A DNA stretch of 64,000 bases from Paraburkholderia dioscoreae (GTDB lineage: Bacteria; Pseudomonadota; Gammaproteobacteria; Burkholderiales; Burkholderiaceae). The notes below the pieces were generated by a model. The model searched no databases and was not told the DNA's origin. It was given only the letters and a program-made list of their open reading frames with translations. A program made the translations under genes and the position numbers. Shown piece after piece: positions 63,289-64,000 of this stretch. How positions within the stretch are numbered: position 1 is the stretch's first letter; each line of letters opens with the position of its first letter. The stretch lies in assembly GCF_902459535.1 (NCBI RefSeq), contig NZ_LR699555.1:140568-204567 (forward strand), given 5' to 3'.

Positions 63289-63972
63289 ATGAAAATTCTG
63301 GTGGTACTGACTTCACACGACCAGCTCGGCGATACGGGCCGGAAAACCGGATTCTGGCTCGAAGAGTTTGCCGCACCTTATTACGTGTTCAAGGACGCAG
63401 GCGTCGAGATGACACTCGCTTCGCCAAAAGGCGGGCAGCCGCCCCTCGACCCCAGGAGCGACGATCCGGATTCGCAAACCGAAGCGAGCCGGCGTTTCAA
63501 GAAGGATAAGGAAGTGCAAGCGGCTTTGGCAAATACAGCTAAGCTGTCAACTGTCTCGGCCGCGGACTATGACGCCGTGTTCTATCCCGGCGGGCACGGA
63601 CCGGTATGGGATCTGGCAGAAGATCCGCAGTCGATCGCATTGATCGAAACCATGTATGCGGAGGGAAAGCCGGTCGCCGCGGTTTGCCATGCTCCCGGTG
63701 TGCTGCGTCATGCAAAGGCGTCCGATGGCTCTCCGCTTGTGCGCGAGAAACCCGTAACGGGCTTTGCCAATTCGGAAGAAGCGGCCGTCGGTCTTACCGA
63801 AGTGGTGCCTTTCCTCGTCGAGGACATGTTGAAGAAGAATGGAGGCAAGTATTCGAAGGGGCCGGATTGGCAATCCTACGTGGTTGTCTCTGCAAACCTG
63901 ATTACTGGCCAGAATCCCGCGTCGTCGGAAGCAGCAGCAAAAGCGCTGCTCTCGAGGCTGAGCATGGCCTGA
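63289..63972 (+). CDS. DJ-1/PfpI-family (Hsp31/glyoxalase III-like) protein
   Basis: The 227-aa product contains the nucleophile elbow VCHAPG with C133 next to H134, the FYPGGHGPVWDL motif, and the GFANSEEAAVGLTEVVPFLV segment typical of the HchA/Hsp31-like branch. Members act as glyoxalase III/deglycase or as holding chaperones against carbonyl and heat stress. The gene stands alone after the BON gene and fits the stress island. Confidence 0.9.
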   Translation: MKILVVLTSHDQLGDTGRKTGFWLEEFAAPYYVFKDAGVEMTLASPKGGQPPLDPRSDDPDSQTEASRRFKKDKEVQAALANTAKLSTVSAADYDAVFYPGGHGPVWDLAEDPQSIALIETMYAEGKPVAAVCHAPGVLRHAKASDGSPLVREKPVTGFANSEEAAVGLTEVVPFLVEDMLKKNGGKYSKGPDWQSYVVVSANLITGQNPASSEAAAKALLSRLSMA

Positions 63973-64000
63973 TACGACGCTTGAGTTGAAGGAGTGAGTC

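Overview
The window looks like part of a large secondary replicon (megaplasmid or chromid) of a Burkholderiales bacterium, most likely Burkholderia, Paraburkholderia or Caballeronia. The grounds are high G+C with matching codon use, a three-gene parA-parB-rep cassette, and families common in that group. This is inference from the sequence; no search was run.

Region 1 (1-7.4 kb) is the maintenance module. It has one parA/parB pair on the minus strand (parB runs off the left edge), then a second, repABC-like cassette (RepA/ParA-like 5953-7158, RepB/ParB-like 4972-5946, Rep 3436-4704). Between repB and rep lies a probable plus-strand antisense RNA with its own promoter and a very strong terminator. 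Two copies of the palindrome TTTCGCATGCGAAA (2660-2677, 7361-7374) are candidate parS sites. Region 2 (7.4-11.3 kb) holds a long tyrosine recombinase, a translationally coupled partner of unknown function, and a membrane protein of unknown function.

Region 3 (12-26.8 kb) is the most notable part: a tightly overlapping four-gene operon. It encodes a 1720-aa DEAD-family helicase with a DUF1998-like region and a nuclease-like C-terminus (DruE-like), a 951-aa SNF2 helicase (DrmD-like), a 1438-aa Eco57I/DrmMI-like adenine methyltransferase, and a 656-aa SMC/Rad50-like ATPase with a CxxC hook. It is probably an antiphage system that mixes DISARM-like and Druantia-like parts. A broken SNF2 helicase remnant precedes it. 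Immediately downstream is a compact 3.3-kb Tn7/Tn5053-like transposon (27000-30297) with only TnsB-, TnsC- and small TniQ-type genes and 32-bp terminal inverted repeats. Its right end truncates an AAA ATPase gene.

Region 4 (31.6-43.5 kb) is mixed accessory DNA. It contains a TipA-like MerR regulator divergent from a SAM methyltransferase with a MerR-type promoter, a P2-like phage tail and spanin remnant, a diguanylate cyclase, an Old Yellow Enzyme, an AraC regulator, an IS256-family element with a 9-bp target duplication, and decayed catabolic genes.

Region 5 (44.5-64 kb) is a stress-tolerance island resembling the transmissible locus of stress tolerance. It has MgtC, PRC-barrel, HdeD, Hsp20, a broken HPF/sigma-like gene, ClpK/ClpG disaggregase, a UBP zinc finger, a thioredoxin-reductase-like flavoprotein without redox cysteines, PsiE, several secreted small proteins, BON, DUF1269 and DJ-1/PfpI proteins. 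It also carries fragments of Hsp20, BON and a Tn3-family transposase, so the island has been rearranged repeatedly.
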